Part shown: positions 13,596 through 13,668 of the stretch, in pieces
Numbering within the stretch: the stretch's first letter is position 1
Layout of the letters: each line of letters begins with the position of its first letter
NCBI GenBank assembly: GCA_964402955.1
Contig: CAYOEZ010000125.1
Span: forward strand, 1-13,668
Reading direction: 5' to 3'
Length of the DNA stretch: 13,668 nt
Origin: CAYOEZ01 sp964402955
GTDB taxonomy: Bacteria > Chloroflexota > DTOL01 > DAOUCN01
The notes under the pieces: model-generated
Databases searched by the model: none
The model's input: the letters and a program-made list of their open reading frames with translations, nothing else
Told to the model about the DNA's origin: nothing
Program-made: the position numbers and the translations under genes

Positions 13596-13668
13596 TGGTT
13601 TTGCTCGGCTCCTTTTGCGGCCCGGGGTGCTTGCTCCGGTGTTCACACGATGCTGTCTCCAGATCAGA

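Overview
The window is GC-rich bacterial DNA, most plausibly from a member of the Chloroflexota. The reasons are a membrane-anchored cyclophilin with a Thr/Pro-rich linker, an archaeal/fungal-type aspartate-semialdehyde dehydrogenase, a pyrophosphate-type phosphofructokinase, a PdtaS/PdtaR-like two-component pair, and dispersed GC-rich palindromes. The phylum is an inference from gene types and style; no rRNA is present.

Layout. 1-1497 (+): the 3' end of panB (pantothenate synthesis), followed 3 bp later by an unrecognised 424-residue protein. A perfect 17-bp bidirectional terminator separates these from the convergent minus-strand genes. 1558-6271 (-): read in transcription order, a PdtaS-like sensor kinase, a PdtaR-like ANTAR response regulator, a strong hairpin, lysC (aspartokinase) and asd. 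The last two give the first two steps of the aspartate pathway. 6326-6515 (-): a tRNA-Pro(GGG) with encoded CCA, a fully consensus sigma-70 promoter upstream and a hairpin downstream. 6521-7146: about 625 bp without a gene, made almost entirely of repeats. It holds a 151-bp MITE-like element with 15-bp terminal inverted repeats and a perfect 8-bp target duplication. Next to it lies a roughly 456-bp inverted-repeat structure carrying three copies of a 20-nt palindrome. 7163-8553 (+): a near-consensus promoter and two tandem, clearly duplicated cyclophilin-type peptidyl-prolyl isomerases, the first membrane-anchored and the second soluble. 8614-9804 (-): a phosphofructokinase of the pyrophosphate type. 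9852-10020: another inverted-repeat spacer. 10036-13020 (-): a transporter of the AspT/YidE (AAE) family followed 18 bp later by a glycerate 2-kinase, a likely uptake-and-phosphorylation operon. 13062-13595 (-): a REP-associated (Y1/HUH) transposase.

How it fits together: most genes are ordinary metabolism (pantothenate, aspartate family, glycolysis, glycerate). The parts that deserve attention are the MITE beside the tRNA promoter, the palindromic-repeat cluster together with a RAYT transposase in the same window, the unknown protein coupled to panB, and the ANTAR regulator directly upstream of a hairpin-led lysC. I saw no CRISPR array, toxin-antitoxin pair, phage module or obvious defence system.
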